A stretch of DNA of 64,000 nucleotides from the NCBI GenBank assembly GCA_949592205.1, contig CATIUR010000004.1:9675001-9739000 (forward strand), written 5' to 3'. A program made the translations under genes and the position numbers. The notes below the pieces were generated by a model. The model did not search any database, was not told where the DNA came from, and was given only the letters and a program-made list of their open reading frames with translations. Each line of letters starts with the position of its first letter. Position 1 is the first letter of the stretch. Of the stretch, positions 21,901 through 34,245 are shown piece by piece. The stretch comes from Helichrysum umbraculigerum. Its lineage: Eukaryota; Streptophyta; Magnoliopsida; Asterales; Asteraceae.

Positions 21901-23078
21901 TTTGGATGCCATGTTTCTTCAGAGATTTGCCAATGAATGGATTGATGAGAACATCTTCACTATCTGAAAGTGAAAATTCTTTTTTTAGTAATTGCAAGAA
22001 CCAGGATTCAACATTGGTTGAATTCTTCTCACGATTCGATGCTTCAATTGAGAGGCAACGTCACAATAAGCGTTTGCTTGAGTTTGAAATGGATCAGAAA
22101 GATGTTCTATGTGTGACACGATATAAGATTGAGAGGAATGCTCGTGATATCTACACTCCAACAGTTTTTTTGAAAGTTCAAAAAGAGATTGAACAGTCAT
22201 CTCTAACTTGTGCTCAGACCAGTTGTGTGATTGAAGGTGATAAAAAGATATGTGTCATCCAAGAGAAGTTTGATCCACCTCGGATGAATTGGAATTACAA
22301 GGTCAGCATTAGTGTTTTTTATAATTTAGCTGTTATTTTTGTTTAACTTTAAAATTCTTCTTGATGAGTAATAATTATTCTGTTCTGATAGGTTGTTTTT
22401 GATCCAAGTAATGGTGATGTTCGATGCACATGCTTGTTATTTACCAGATTTGGATGGTTATGTCGGTATGCTTTTTGTGTTTACCATATCAATGATGTGC
22501 ATTCAATACCATCTCATCATATATTTAGAAGGTGGACAAAAGCTTCATCTGAGCCTTTTAATTTGTTGAATATGGAGTTTGATCCTAAGACAGAATGTTC
22601 AAAAGTTACTAAAGACCTTTTAAACAGATTTGGAAAATTTTTGTCCCGGTTTAAGGATGACAGTGACAAACTTATGGCTTTTAGAGAAAAATTTGATAAC
22701 TTTTTGGATCAATTTGTTGAGTTTGTTGCTGAAGAACATTCATCTTCCAGTAAAAGAGATCAACTTCAGGATGTTTTGGGTATGTCAATTCCTGATAACG
22801 TTAACATTCATGCACCAAAAAATATTCGTAACAAAGGTCAACGTCGCTCTAAGAGAATGGTTGGTGCTGGAGAGAAGGTTGTTATAAATTCTCGCAAGAA
22901 ACGAAGACAGTGCCAGTATTGTAAGAGATATGGTCACAATATCAGAAGCTGTACAGACAAGAAAAGAGATGAGATGAAGTTGTTAGATGAAGATGATGAT
23001 GGGGAAGATGAAGATGGGGAAGATGAAGATGTTGAAGATGAAGAAAATGGATATTCAGATGAAGATTACACTGAGTAG
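18919..23078 (+). CDS. MULE transposase of FAR1/FHY3 type, nine coding exons
   Basis: It cuts and moves the element in the nucleus. Exons by GT-AG reading: 18919-18976, 19539-19604, 19708-19770, 19873-19938, 20041-20121, 20195-21035, 21135-21393, 21732-22301, 22392-23078. Together they give an open frame of 896 codons. Order: Ser-rich N-terminus built from duplicated cassette exons (about 20-110); FAR1-type DNA-binding region (about 150-255, from SIFRSYDTCWVFYQLYAEA to ETHNHK); MULE core (about 360-600) with DATYDTN, ATDQDPAM and SLSESENSFF holding the likely DDE acids; SWIM region near 680-705; CCHC knuckle CQYCKRYGHNIRSC near 840; acidic tail. In the SWIM motif the expected CxH reads CRY, so a zinc ligand seems lost. 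The ATG lies 572 bp from the left end, suggesting the promoter is in the terminal region. Confidence 0.88.
18977..20121 (+). repeat. Tandemly duplicated exon-intron cassettes of the transposase gene
   Basis: Six units with a period of about 165-170 bp (one step is 222 bp), each with an intron part containing TTATTCATTGTGATGATTG-like sequence and a short exon encoding a VPSSSSNIRxQxESHDASS-like peptide. Exon starts: 19149, 19317, 19539, 19708, 19873, 20041. The last four are 66, 63, 66 and 81 bases long, all divisible by three and bounded by phase 1 on both sides, so any can be skipped without a frameshift. The first two have in-frame TGA codons and weak donors and look decayed. A further remnant lies near 18997. 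Confidence 0.85.
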
Positions 23079-23846
23079 TGTTTTACTATATTTTTTAGTT
23101 TTTATTCTTTTAATTTTACAATTTCTTGAGATTTTTTTTTTCCTATTCAATGTGATGAATTTTATACAAGTTAATGACTATCACTAATTAACTTCAGATT
23201 GAAGTTAAATTTCTTATCCTTGATTTCTTATTCCCTTTCTTCCAACATTTGCTTTCATTTTCTTTTAAACCCCAATTATTTTGCTTTCCCATTGTTTTGT
23301 CATGACTTAAAAAATTTGATGACTAAAAATTATATTGACTTTCCAATTGTACTTTAAAATTATAGTAATATAATTCAGTTAATATTCATTATACTGAATA
23401 TTATTTTTATATTATATTAATGATTACATTTAATTTTAATACATTTTTATTAGGCATACATATTTTTTGAATATATATATTTAACATTCACTTTTAATTA
23501 ATATCAATGTTAACATTTTTTATGACTTCAAAACTTAAATTTCAATTTATTATTCATCGTGGTGAATATTATTTTTACATTATTTGTGTATATGTTATTA
23601 ATATTTTATTTACGAAAAAATACACCATAAATAATAAACACCTGCTGAAATATATATCAATTTATACATAGCAAAAGACTAATAATAACATTACAGTTTG
23701 ATCTTGTTTTAACAGATACGATTTACATCCAACCAAACTACTTAGTCATTAAAATTCAAAATACACTAAGCCAGTTTCTTTTCCTTGATTCTGTTTTCCA
23801 TTACTTCCAACTTCTGCTTTCATTGCTTATAAACTTGATTTCTCGC
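23079..23846. other. Spacer between the convergent transposase and Ulp1-like gene A
   Basis: AT-rich, holding the 3' regions of both genes. Several copies of the dispersed palindrome occur, for example TATTCATCGTGGTGAATATT at 23551-23570. No gene seen. Confidence 0.5.
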
Positions 23847-26800
23847 TTATCCATTGTTTTTTCTCTCGTAACTTTCAAACCTTTGCAGTACTACTTCTTT
23901 GACGCTGTTCAGCTCATGTGTAAGCATTTTTACTGCACACTTTGTTCTTAAGCTTTGCAGCTGCCTAGATTTAGCACTTTCGTCTGTCTTTAGCCCGCTG
24001 TCCCATGGGTCTTTTCCCTGATAAGTTTCCATATGCCGCATTACAAACACTCCACTATCTTTTCCTTCCTCCTTTGTCCCCCATGAGACAATTTTGCTTC
24101 TTATGTTTGATTTTTCAAACATGCTTACTGCTGGATGTTGAACATCTTTAAGGTACGATATGAAGAATTTTACCTAAACCATATTAATAACACTTTAAAA
24201 TTTTCACTCAATCAAAAATATAGAAGAAATGACATTAAATTTTTTTCACCCCTTCAATCAATAAATCCGATAGAATTTTTAATTTATAAAAAATGTGAAG
24301 TGTCGCACCGGGGAAGCCACACGTCACAAAAATTTCATTCTATTTTGGCATAAAGTGATATTTGCATGTAATGAGAATATGAAAGTAAGAACTTTGATCA
24401 ACCACTAGGATTTTTTAATTTTTAGTTTATATAATAGTATTATAAAATTATTCTATTACTTAGTTTAGTATTTATCAACTTACCACAGTTGTTGGTATAT
24501 CTCCATGATTTTGCATGAAAACTTTTCCATCCATGTTGTTGTCAATTAACAAAATTTTTCCGTTCTTCATGTGGAAGCAGATCAAGAAATAATGATTATC
24601 GTGATCAATTGAGAAGAAGACCTGCAAAGTTCATATAAATTGTGTTAGATTTTATTTAATTATTTTATTAAATTGATCATTTGATTTTTTATTTTTATAC
24701 CAGATCAAATTCAATGAAATTTGTTAAACTTTCATCATGATTCATAAGCTGCAAAACATTATTCTTAAATCTTTTTTGGTTGTCTTCTGTTGCTCCACCT
24801 TCAAGCATATCCTTTTTCTATTATATACAGAATTGTTAGTATAATATTATATGCTAAGAAGAATGTATATATAAATATTCTGTAATAATCTTATACTTAC
24901 GAGGACAGATGTCGTTAGGAAAAATCTTTTTGGAAAGTCATCATCTCCAAACTTTTCTTCATAATTCAATATCCTTGCCCAAACATCAACTATATCACTC
25001 ATTACATCGACCCCATATACCAAAGTTTGGAAATCTACTTTGAAGCACGTTTGCTCAATTCCACAACTAAAAAGCACAACACTGCAGAAATTCAAATTTT
25101 TTTTGTTATATATCTTTTTATTGAATAATATTACAGATATTCATATGATATATATAATATTTTAATGATGAATATTAATGTTTACACTCTATATAATAAC
25201 AATTACATTCTTATTAATCATTCACAAATTTGTAATAAGTATTTTTTAAAAATCTGTAAAGGATATTACCTATGACTTTCCTGAGTAGAACACAAGTATT
25301 TTGCAATCCTTTCTTCATGTTCTTGAATTTTTTCTTCAATATCAACTTTTCTTAGATGATAAGGTGATCTGTAAACATCTGATAAGCATCTCTGCTTTTT
25401 ATCTTTAATCTCTCCACCTTTTGCTTTCAACTTATACCGGTTCTCTTCACATTCAATGTCAGTTGGAATTGTGCTTTCACTATCGGATTGTCTTCTGATT
25501 TCCGATTCTGAGTTATAATCAAAAATGTATGCTGTGGTATTTGGTAACTCAAATTGTGTACCTACTCCATTATCATTAGTCGGTGGTATTTCCTCATCTT
25601 CTGCTTGTGTTGTTGGATTGCGGATAAGTGTTTCCTCAAACTCTTCCAACATTCGTTCAACTATCTTTACAGATCCAGTCATTTTCTTGCTATCTGGATA
25701 CTTCATCAAACCTGAAGTGATCTCTTGCAGATATTTTTCAACATGTGTGTGTCTTATTATGATGTTGTTTTCATATTCCTGACAAATTGTTTGTGATAAA
25801 ATTTTTTAGAATTGTTAACAACATAAAGAACTAAAAATATAGTTAATTAATACAAAATTGCTAAGAATAACTTTTATTGCTTCAGATACATTTTTTATTT
25901 ACAATGATAACAATAAACATTTGTTTGCATTTACTATTCGGTTGATAAACTATTAATACTAAAATATCATAGATATATAATTATATGTTATATGTATAGT
26001 TCTTTAAAAACTTATAATACTAATATTTTTTTTTTTAGAATACCTCTTCAGTTAAAGGATTTTCTATGAGTTTAGCTTCTTCTGCAACTCTATATTCCTC
26101 CTCAATTATCTCCACTTGATCGAATCTTCCCAGCCTCACTTCTGCCGTCTCTCTCTCTTTGAGTTTAGTTGAATGCCATTCTGCAACAGTTGGTCTAGTC
26201 CTTGGAACATACATTGTTCCACAACTTGTAGCTTCGACATAGTGAAGCTGCAGTTACATTAGTATAACTCATGATTATCATTTATTTTTAAAATATCATA
26301 GAATAAGTTAAATGTAAATTGAATTACTTACAACTAGAACTGCAGTCGATCCAACAAAATTTATACCAGTTGTATTATCTTTCCAACTTCTCACAGACTC
26401 TTTTAAACAATCTAACATATAACCACTCCAATCTAGATTGCGTATTGAGTCTTCGCTTTCAATGCATGAAAGGAATTTTGGGTTTACTGTTCCTAGTTGG
26501 TTCCCTTCAATCATAGTTGATGCAAATAGTACAAGAAAATTCAGCATTAATAGCATTTCAGTGTCTCCACTTCTTACTATTTCATCCTTTACATGACATG
26601 GCTTCACTATCGTTCCTCCAAACTGTTCTCGCCACAACTTAGTTACTCTATCTGCCGTTTTTGATCTTTTACTTGTATTTATCTTCTTTGCTCCCATTGG
26701 CATGTGAAACAACTTTTGAATGCTTCTTTTGGATATTTCTACTCTACCTACTGGCAATTCAATTGATGAATTGTTTGGGTTGAATTGTTTCACACAGTAA

Positions 26801-26946
26801 TATGATATTCTTGCTGGAATATCTTCAAACTCCATTTCTAATATCCTTCCAAATCCAATTCTTCTTACTACATCCATTTGTGCTGGGCTCATTTGCTTAG
26901 TAACTTCATACAGCGTATGTGGTGATACTCTTGTTAATATTCTGTA

Positions 26947-26951
26947 TAACT
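26947..26951. other. Target duplication of the copia element, left copy
   Basis: TAACT directly before the left LTR; the same five bases follow the right LTR at 41364-41368. Confidence 0.9.
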
Positions 26952-27540
26952 TGTTGGAACATAGAGTGTGACAACAGATCTAGCTTGAAATAGGACTGGT
27001 GTAATTATTATTATGTTTGTACATTGGTTTAGATTTGTAAATAAATATTTGTTTTGTTAGTAATATTCGTTAAACATATTATTGTGCTAAGTTAGACGAA
27101 TGTTTAAATACGAAATAAATAATTAGACGTTTCATGCGAGACGAGTCGAGATCTCAAGTCGCAGCGAGTTGAGCTGTGAGGTGAGATCTGAACTCGTGAA
27201 GCTTGAGTCTGGCGAGCCGAGTATTTTATTGGGCTTGGGCTGCGAGTTGGACCGAACTCGCAGGCCCATGCGAGCCGAGACTAGCTGATCGTATATAATG
27301 TTTTTCATTCGTGAAAAACATAACTTTTGTCATTCGGTTTTTCTGATCTGCGATTTCACAAAACCCAGAGAAAACTTATACCTAACGGCTAGGCTTTGAC
27401 GTATTATTCGTTTAAAGTTAAGCTTTATAAACGCAATTACGAACGTATTCGTTACTAGTAAGATAACACCGTATTGAGGGATTCCGCACCTTAATACTAC
27501 AGATAACGAAGTTATCGATCCTAAAACTAGGGGACTTACA
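26952..27540 (+). repeat. Left LTR of the copia element
   Basis: 589 bp, from TGTTGGAACA to GGGGACTTACA. Contains several GCGAGTYGA-like words. A TATATAATG box at about 27293 may be the promoter. Confidence 0.9.
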
Positions 27541-27542
27541 TC

Positions 27543-27554
27543 TGGTATCAGAGC
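27543..27554 (+). other. Primer binding site of the copia element
   Basis: TGGTATCAGAGC, complementary to the 3' end of initiator Met tRNA, two bases after the LTR. Confidence 0.92.
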
Positions 27555-27699
27555 TTTCGGGCTAAATACGAGTGTGTTCGTGAGTTTTAGTAATATTGCG
27601 TTTTTGATTCGAGTCGTTTTTACGTGCTTTCTTTGCAATACTAACGATCAAAATCATTCTCTGGACGTTTTAGGGTTTATTTACGGTCGAAATTCTTAG

Positions 27700-27965
27700 T
27701 TTCAGTCGTAAAAATACCTTAAAAATTCGTTTTCGGGTTTAACAGCCGTTTCGCGAGTCGAGATTAGGGTTCCAGCTTCGCCTGCGAACCGAGTTGAACT
27801 AGCGAGTCGAACTGAGGCTTGCGAGTCGAACCGAGATCCCTCGCGAATCGACATCACTTGCGAATCGACATCTTTAGCAATCCGAACTGAGGCTTGCGAA
27901 TCGACGTATTCTGCGAGTCGAGCTGAGATTGCGAGTTGAGCTGAGTCTTGCGAGTTGAGTTTTCT
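27700..27965 (+). repeat. GCGAGTYGA-type repeats in the 5' leader
   Basis: About ten copies of GCGAGTCGA, GCGAATCGA or GCGAGTTGA before the gag start. The same word is clustered in the LTR (about 27140-27290) and in the leader of the third gene (about 35690-36350). Confidence 0.7.
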
Positions 27966-27992
27966 GAATTCGCGAAACAGTTTAATTTTACG

Positions 27993-30812
27993 ATGTCTGA
28001 CTTAAGTAGAATGATCGAAATGGACCACGAGGTGGGAAAGTCAAACGTTCCACCTAAGTTGTTGAGGATCGAAGATTACTACAATTGGAAGGACAGATTT
28101 GAATCTTACTGTAGATTCCATGACCTGTCAATCTGGATGTGTATCAAGAGTGGATACACCGCACCTACTCAAACTGTTCAAAATGCCACTGTGGTTCTTA
28201 CCTATGCGAACATGAGTGATCAAGAAAAGGAAGCTTACAGAAATGAAAATAAAGCACATTCATGCATAAAGACGTGTCTTCCTAAAGAGATTACTCATCA
28301 ACTGAAGTCTTTTCATACTGCTAGAACGCTCTGGGAAGCTCTAGAGAAAAGAGGTGAGGGAAGTCCACAGGTGAGAGCTGGCAAGAGGAGTCTTCTCAAA
28401 AAGCAGTTTACTATGTTTAAAGCTTTAAAAGGAGAAGATCTTGATGCCTATGTCACGCGTTTCTACTATCTGTTAAGTGAACTGGAATACCATGAGATTG
28501 TTGAAGAAGAAGTAGCTAAAACCGACAAGTTTCTTGAGGGTTTGCCTTCTAAATGGGAAATGTATGGCGTTATGATTAAGGATAACGAAACCAGGTATTC
28601 TAATATGACCTTAGAGCAAGTCATTGACAAGCTGAAAGGTTATGATTTCTCCAGAAAGTCAAGAGATAGTGATTCTGATCAGGTTCAGAACCCTGGGTTG
28701 TATCATGGAAAGTCAAATCTTTCGACTGCGTCCTCTAGTTCGACAACTGCACTGTTAGTTGGTGATATTGGTGAAAATGGAGAAATGATTACTGAAGATC
28801 TATGCTTTATTTCCTCCTCAAGTGATGAGACAAAGGGAAAGAATTCTGAGAAGTCACCTCAAGAGCATCAGAAGATGCCGATGAGTGTGAAATCTTTGGA
28901 ACAGCAACTGTCTGTTCTTGCTTCCTTTGTGGCATCATATGAGAATTACATAGAGGGAAAGATCAATGATCATGTTCTATTTGACGAGGATTATGAGCAG
29001 ATAGATCCGGATTATGTTGAGGAATTGGAACTTCAAGAGATGTTAGCATTAGTTTCAAGAAAAGTTAAAAATTTCCTCAAGAGAACTGGTAGAAAGGTGT
29101 TGGGCAATAGATCAGGGTTTGATAAAACCAAGGTCAGATGCTTTAACTGTTAGGGTATTGGTCATTTTGCTAGAGAATGTCAAAGACCTAAAGTAGAAGC
29201 ACAAGGAAAACAAGGTTCGGGAAGTACTCTTGCTTCCAAAGCCTTAGTGGTAAAGCAGTTGGATGGTTCTTATGATTGGCAAGCTCATTCTGAGGAAGCC
29301 TTGATGGCCGAGATCGAAGAGACAACTGCTGGATCAGTGTCCTACATGCCCACTGATATGGAACAGAGAGTAGAGGTGCCTGAGTCTGAAGTGAAGACAA
29401 GTGATGATGACGTGCTATATATGGATTCAATTCCAGATATGAGTCCTGAAGAATTCGTGGCACGCATGGCTGAAGTACAAACTGACAAGAAGAAGGTATG
29501 TTTAGATATTCTTAATCTTGCTGATGTTTGTTACTTAGTTACTGACTTACAATCTCATAATAGTGTCTTAACTGTGTCAAATAGCAATTTGTCATCTCAA
29601 TTGAATATGGATAAGGAATCCTATAAGACTGTTAGATCTGAACTTGATCAAGCCATTATGGATATTCGTAGATTAAGTGATGATAAACAGGCCTTAAAGG
29701 ATAAAATTAAGTCTGATGCTTCGGATAGAACAAAACTTAGAGATACCATAAGTGAAAAATCTGTTGTCATAGATGGTCTCTATATGAATATCAAAGACTT
29801 AAATGAGACAATTGCTAGTAAGGATCAGGAAATAGTGAACCTTAACTTAAGGTTAATTGAGCAAAACCGTAAACTTGAGAACTATAGGACATCTCAAATG
29901 GATAAAATGTTAGATGCTCAACGTAGTGTAAAGGACAAGACTGGGTTAGGTTACAATGATGTATCCCCTCCTTTTAATGCCAATTACACTCCTATTCCTG
30001 AAGATTCTGAAATGACAGATGCTAATCCTGAAATTTCAGTAACTAATGATCAGGAAAAGTTAGAGGCACAGAAGGATGTTATTAAGAACCCTTCATCAGA
30101 TAATAGTAAGGCTTCTCATTTCACCAAAATACAATTTGTATCGGGTGGAGTGATTAACGATGCTAAGACTGATGATAAGGTTAATAAGGAACAAATATCT
30201 GAACCTTTAGTGCCTAAGACTCCGAGTGGTAATGCAAAAGTTCCTAAATCACGCAAGCAGATGTCATGTTTCAAGTGTCATCAAAAGGGACACGTGGCTT
30301 CGTGTTGCCCTAACAAAAAGCCAGAAACACCACATAAGCTTGTGATGGATGAAAAGACACAAACTGACTCTAGTATGACTGTAGATGGGTTAGATACCAA
30401 ACCTAAGTTAGGTAATAAACCTGTTAACATTCTTAAAAGAGATGGTAAACATAGTGTCTCCCCACCTAAACCTAAGTGGCCATATACTCAAAGTGATAAT
30501 TCTATCCATAAGTCTAGGGATGTGACACCGTCGAGGTTTAGAACTACAAGTAGAGGCCATAGTCATTATGAGAGTGGTACTACTTCGCGATCACATGAGA
30601 TTAATTATAATTATCATAATAGAACTCATAATTATGTGCCTAAGAGGTTCTCCTCAAATTCATCTCTTAAGGCTGATCGTCCACAAACTAAAGCTAATTC
30701 GAAAGTAACCAAAGCTCCTGATGGGAAGGATGGTTATTTTAAAGAGCTTAAGTTTGTTGATGATAAGGGACAAACCAAGACCGTAATGGCTTGGGTCCCT
30801 CTTGATAACTGA
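27993..30812 (+). pseudogene. copia gag, one in-frame TAG in the zinc knuckle
   Basis: One reading frame of 939 codons plus stop, broken only by TAG at 29151-29153. I take the ATG at 27993 as start because the frame upstream is leader-like repeat. The N-terminal half matches copia Gag (LLRIEDYYNWKDRFESY, later LKGYDFSRK). The TAG falls between the second Cys and the His of a CCHC knuckle (CFNC, stop, GIGHFAREC). A second knuckle, CFKCHQKGHVASCC, follows near 30270-30310, with coiled-coil-like sequence between. Gag packages element RNA into particles. The stop would remove both functional knuckles unless read through. Confidence 0.85.
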
Positions 30813-33800
30813 TCGTATTTTGTGTTATGTGCAGGAGTATGCTGTGAACAAGGACAGCTGGTGGTATGTAGACAGTGGATGCTCGAGGCACATGACCGGA
30901 GAAAGAAGTCTACTGAAGGACTTCAAGGAGAGTCTCAAGCAAAAAGTAAATTTTGCAGGAGATAAAGGAGGAGTAATTTCGGGAAAAGGAAAAGTTTCAA
31001 ATGGAACTTTGACTCTTGAGGATGTGAACTATGTTGAAGGACTAACTCACAACCTAGTGAGTGTTTCCCAAGTCTATGATAAAGGTCATCCAGTTTATTT
31101 CAATGAAAAGGAGGCCTTAGTCCTGAAGCCAGGTTTCAAAATTCCTGATAAATGGATATTGATGAGGGCGCCAAGGAAGAAGGACATCTATGCTATCAAC
31201 ATGGGTGTTCCTAACTCTTCAATGGTGTCTACATGTTTATTATCCAAGGCTTCGGAAACAGAAGCATTATTATGGCATAGGAGAATGGCACACCTAAACT
31301 GGAGAAAGATGAATTATATAACCAAAAATGGTTTGGTTCTAGGTGTACCACAAAAACGTTTCGAGTCTGAGGATAAGTGTGTTCCTTGCATGAAAGGAAA
31401 GCAGCACAAGAAACCACACAGACCTAAGACTGAAAACTCTATCTCCTCGCCATTTGAATTGCTACATATGGATCTCTTTGGCCCTATAAGCAAGAGAAGT
31501 CTAGGTGGCAAATGGTACTGTTTGGTTGTTACAAATGATTATTCTAGATTCTCATGGGTATTCTTTTTGGGATCAAAGGATGAAACTCCTGGAATTCTAA
31601 TTGAGTTCTTTGATCTAGTAGAGAATGTCTATAAAAAGAGAGTTAAGCGTATTCGTAGTGACAATGGAACAGAATTTAAGAATTCAACGTTGAATATCTA
31701 TTGCTTAAGCAAAGGGATATTACATCAATTCAGTGCACCTTATGAACCTCAACAGAATGGTGTTGCTGAAAGGAAAAATAGAACGTTGATTGAAGCTGCA
31801 AGAACAATGCTTGCTGATTCAAAGCTTCCGGTCATCTTTTGGGCAGAAGCAGTGAATACAACATGTTATGTTCTTAATAGAGTTCTTACGGTTAAGAGAC
31901 ATAACAAGACTTGTTATGAGCTTTTGAACAATAAGAAACCTAACTTAAAGGGGTTTGAACCCTTTGGAGTTTCATGCACCATATTAAAGACTGGACATCA
32001 AACAAAATTTGGTGAGAAGGCTGACGAAGGATTTTTCCTAGGTTATATGCCCAATTCGCCAAACAAGAGAGTCTTTAATAAAGTCACAGGACGTTTGGAG
32101 GTAGTTTATAATATTGAGGTTACGAGCTATTCACCTGATGTTCATAAGGGCTTAGATTGGCAATTTGATTATTCTGATCTTTTTGCATCATTTAAAGTTC
32201 CTATTAGTGACTATGTCAGTGATTCAGAGATAGCTGAACATTTATTGTTTGAAGATGAGAATATTGGTCCCGCTTCAACATCAAGTGTTAAGCAGTCTGG
32301 AATTAAGACTAATGTTGACTCAGATAAAGCTTCCACAAGTGAGTCACAACAACCTTCAGAGGATAAGTCTCAAGAAACAGAAGATCTTGAAGATCTTCCT
32401 ACAAAGTTTGATGATATACTTACTCCTTTGAAACACTTAAGGATATCTTCTGCTCGTACGGAAGATGTACCTGAATTGGAAGAGATTGGTACTAATTTGG
32501 AAGATGAGATACCGGTTGAACCAGTTACTACAACTAGAACGAGTAAGAATTATCCCGTTGAAAACATCATCGGTGATATTAATACTCCGGTTCAAACTAG
32601 GCATCAATCCAGAGCTAGTACGTCTGAGAATTTAGAATACCAAAGCTTGTATGCTGCAATGAAAGAGACAGGGATTCCTAATCAATGTCTATATTCATGC
32701 TTTATCTCACAAGTCGAGCCTAAAAATGTTCAAATGGCTTTAAAAGAAAGCTCGTGGGTAGAAGCAATGCAAGAGGAACTATCACAGTTCTCTAAATTAC
32801 AAGTATGGGAGTTGGTTGACCTACCAAAGGGAGAATATCCAATTGGAACTAGATGGGTATTTAAGTGCAAGAGAGATGATAAAGGAATCGTTACTCGCAA
32901 TAAAGCTCGTCTGGTGGTTCAAGGTTTTAATCAACAAGAAGGTATTGACTACAACGAAGTGTTTGCACCAGTTGCTAGGCTAGAAGCAATTAGAGTATTC
33001 TTAGCATTCGCATCATATTTTGGTATAAAAGTGTATCAGTTGGATGTTAAGAGTGCCTTTTTGTATGGCAAAGTGGAAGAATTGGTGTATGTTTCACAAC
33101 CGCCAGGGTTTGCTGATCCTGAGTATCCAGATAGAGTATATCGTTTGAATAAGGCTCTATATGGATTACATCAAGCACCAAGGGCATGGTATGGAACACT
33201 ATCAACGTATCTACTTGAGAATGGATTTACAAGAGGATCGATTGATAGTACACTGTTTGTGAAGTGGAAAAAGAAAGACTTTCTTCTCGTGCAAGTTTAT
33301 GTTGATGACATTATCTTCGGATCATCTGATGAAAAGATGTGTCAAGAATTTGAGAAAGTTATAAGAAAAAGGTTCGAAATGTCTGCAATGGGAGAGTTGA
33401 ATTTCTTCTTAGGATTACAAGTTGATCAAAAGAAGGATGGATTCTTTATTCATCAATCTAAATATACATATGAGCTATTAGAACGCTTTAAGATGGATGA
33501 AAGTAAGGTCTACAATACTCCAATTCCAGTCAATCATGGACTAGGTCCAGATACATCGAGTGATAGCGATGTGGATCCAACTCTTTATAGAGCCATGATA
33601 GAATCGCTAATGTATCTTACAGCCTCTAGGCCTGACATAATGTTTGCTGTTTGTTTATGTGCAAGATATCAGGCTAATCCGAAAGAGTCACATATGCAAG
33701 CTGTTAAACGAATCTTTCATTACCTCAAAGGGAAACCTAAGCTGGGTCTTTGGTATCCGATTGATGGAGACTTAGATCTAGTAGCTTATACTGATTCGGA

Positions 33801-34245
33801 TTATGGAGGATGCAATCAGAATAGGAAATCTACGACCGGAGGATGTCAATTCCTAGGAGGTAGATTAGTATCCTGGCAGTGCAAGAAGCAAACCTTGGTA
33901 GCCATTTCTACATGTGAAGCTGAGTATGTTGCAGCTGGTAGCTGTTGCTCGCAAGTACTTTGGATTCAACAGCAACTGCGGGATTACGGGTTAAATATAA
34001 CCAATACTCCTATGATGATTGATAACGAATCTACTATGTCGATCACCAATAATCCGGTGAAGCACAGTAAAACTAAGCATATTGATATTCGACATCATTT
34101 TATTAGAGATTGTGCTGAGAAAAAGTTGATAAAGTTAGTTAAGGTTCCATCATTGGATAACTTAGCAGACTTATACACAAAGGCGTTCGACAGAGCAAGA
34201 TTTGAGATGTTGGTTCAACTAAACGGAATGAGAAATCCAGAGTGA
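30802..34245 (+). CDS. copia pol polyprotein, intact
   Basis: An open frame of about 1147 residues in the +1 frame relative to gag, overlapping its end by 11 bases; no ATG starts it. TGTTATGTGCAG just upstream of the first conserved residues also looks like a splice acceptor, so expression may be by frameshift or splicing. Domains: protease with DSGCSRHMTG; GAG-pre-integrase zinc head (LLWHRRMAH and CVPCMKGK); integrase core with HMDLFGP, RSDNGTEF and QNGVAERKNR; reverse transcriptase with YVDD near 33300; RNase H (YTDSDYGG, later STCEAEYVA). It copies and integrates the element. The length and full set of catalytic motifs suggest a functional enzyme. Confidence 0.93.
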   Translation: MITDRILCYVQEYAVNKDSWWYVDSGCSRHMTGERSLLKDFKESLKQKVNFAGDKGGVISGKGKVSNGTLTLEDVNYVEGLTHNLVSVSQVYDKGHPVYFNEKEALVLKPGFKIPDKWILMRAPRKKDIYAINMGVPNSSMVSTCLLSKASETEALLWHRRMAHLNWRKMNYITKNGLVLGVPQKRFESEDKCVPCMKGKQHKKPHRPKTENSISSPFELLHMDLFGPISKRSLGGKWYCLVVTNDYSRFSWVFFLGSKDETPGILIEFFDLVENVYKKRVKRIRSDNGTEFKNSTLNIYCLSKGILHQFSAPYEPQQNGVAERKNRTLIEAARTMLADSKLPVIFWAEAVNTTCYVLNRVLTVKRHNKTCYELLNNKKPNLKGFEPFGVSCTILKTGHQTKFGEKADEGFFLGYMPNSPNKRVFNKVTGRLEVVYNIEVTSYSPDVHKGLDWQFDYSDLFASFKVPISDYVSDSEIAEHLLFEDENIGPASTSSVKQSGIKTNVDSDKASTSESQQPSEDKSQETEDLEDLPTKFDDILTPLKHLRISSARTEDVPELEEIGTNLEDEIPVEPVTTTRTSKNYPVENIIGDINTPVQTRHQSRASTSENLEYQSLYAAMKETGIPNQCLYSCFISQVEPKNVQMALKESSWVEAMQEELSQFSKLQVWELVDLPKGEYPIGTRWVFKCKRDDKGIVTRNKARLVVQGFNQQEGIDYNEVFAPVARLEAIRVFLAFASYFGIKVYQLDVKSAFLYGKVEELVYVSQPPGFADPEYPDRVYRLNKALYGLHQAPRAWYGTLSTYLLENGFTRGSIDSTLFVKWKKKDFLLVQVYVDDIIFGSSDEKMCQEFEKVIRKRFEMSAMGELNFFLGLQVDQKKDGFFIHQSKYTYELLERFKMDESKVYNTPIPVNHGLGPDTSSDSDVDPTLYRAMIESLMYLTASRPDIMFAVCLCARYQANPKESHMQAVKRIFHYLKGKPKLGLWYPIDGDLDLVAYTDSDYGGCNQNRKSTTGGCQFLGGRLVSWQCKKQTLVAISTCEAEYVAAGSCCSQVLWIQQQLRDYGLNITNTPMMIDNESTMSITNNPVKHSKTKHIDIRHHFIRDCAEKKLIKLVKVPSLDNLADLYTKAFDRARFEMLVQLNGMRNPE

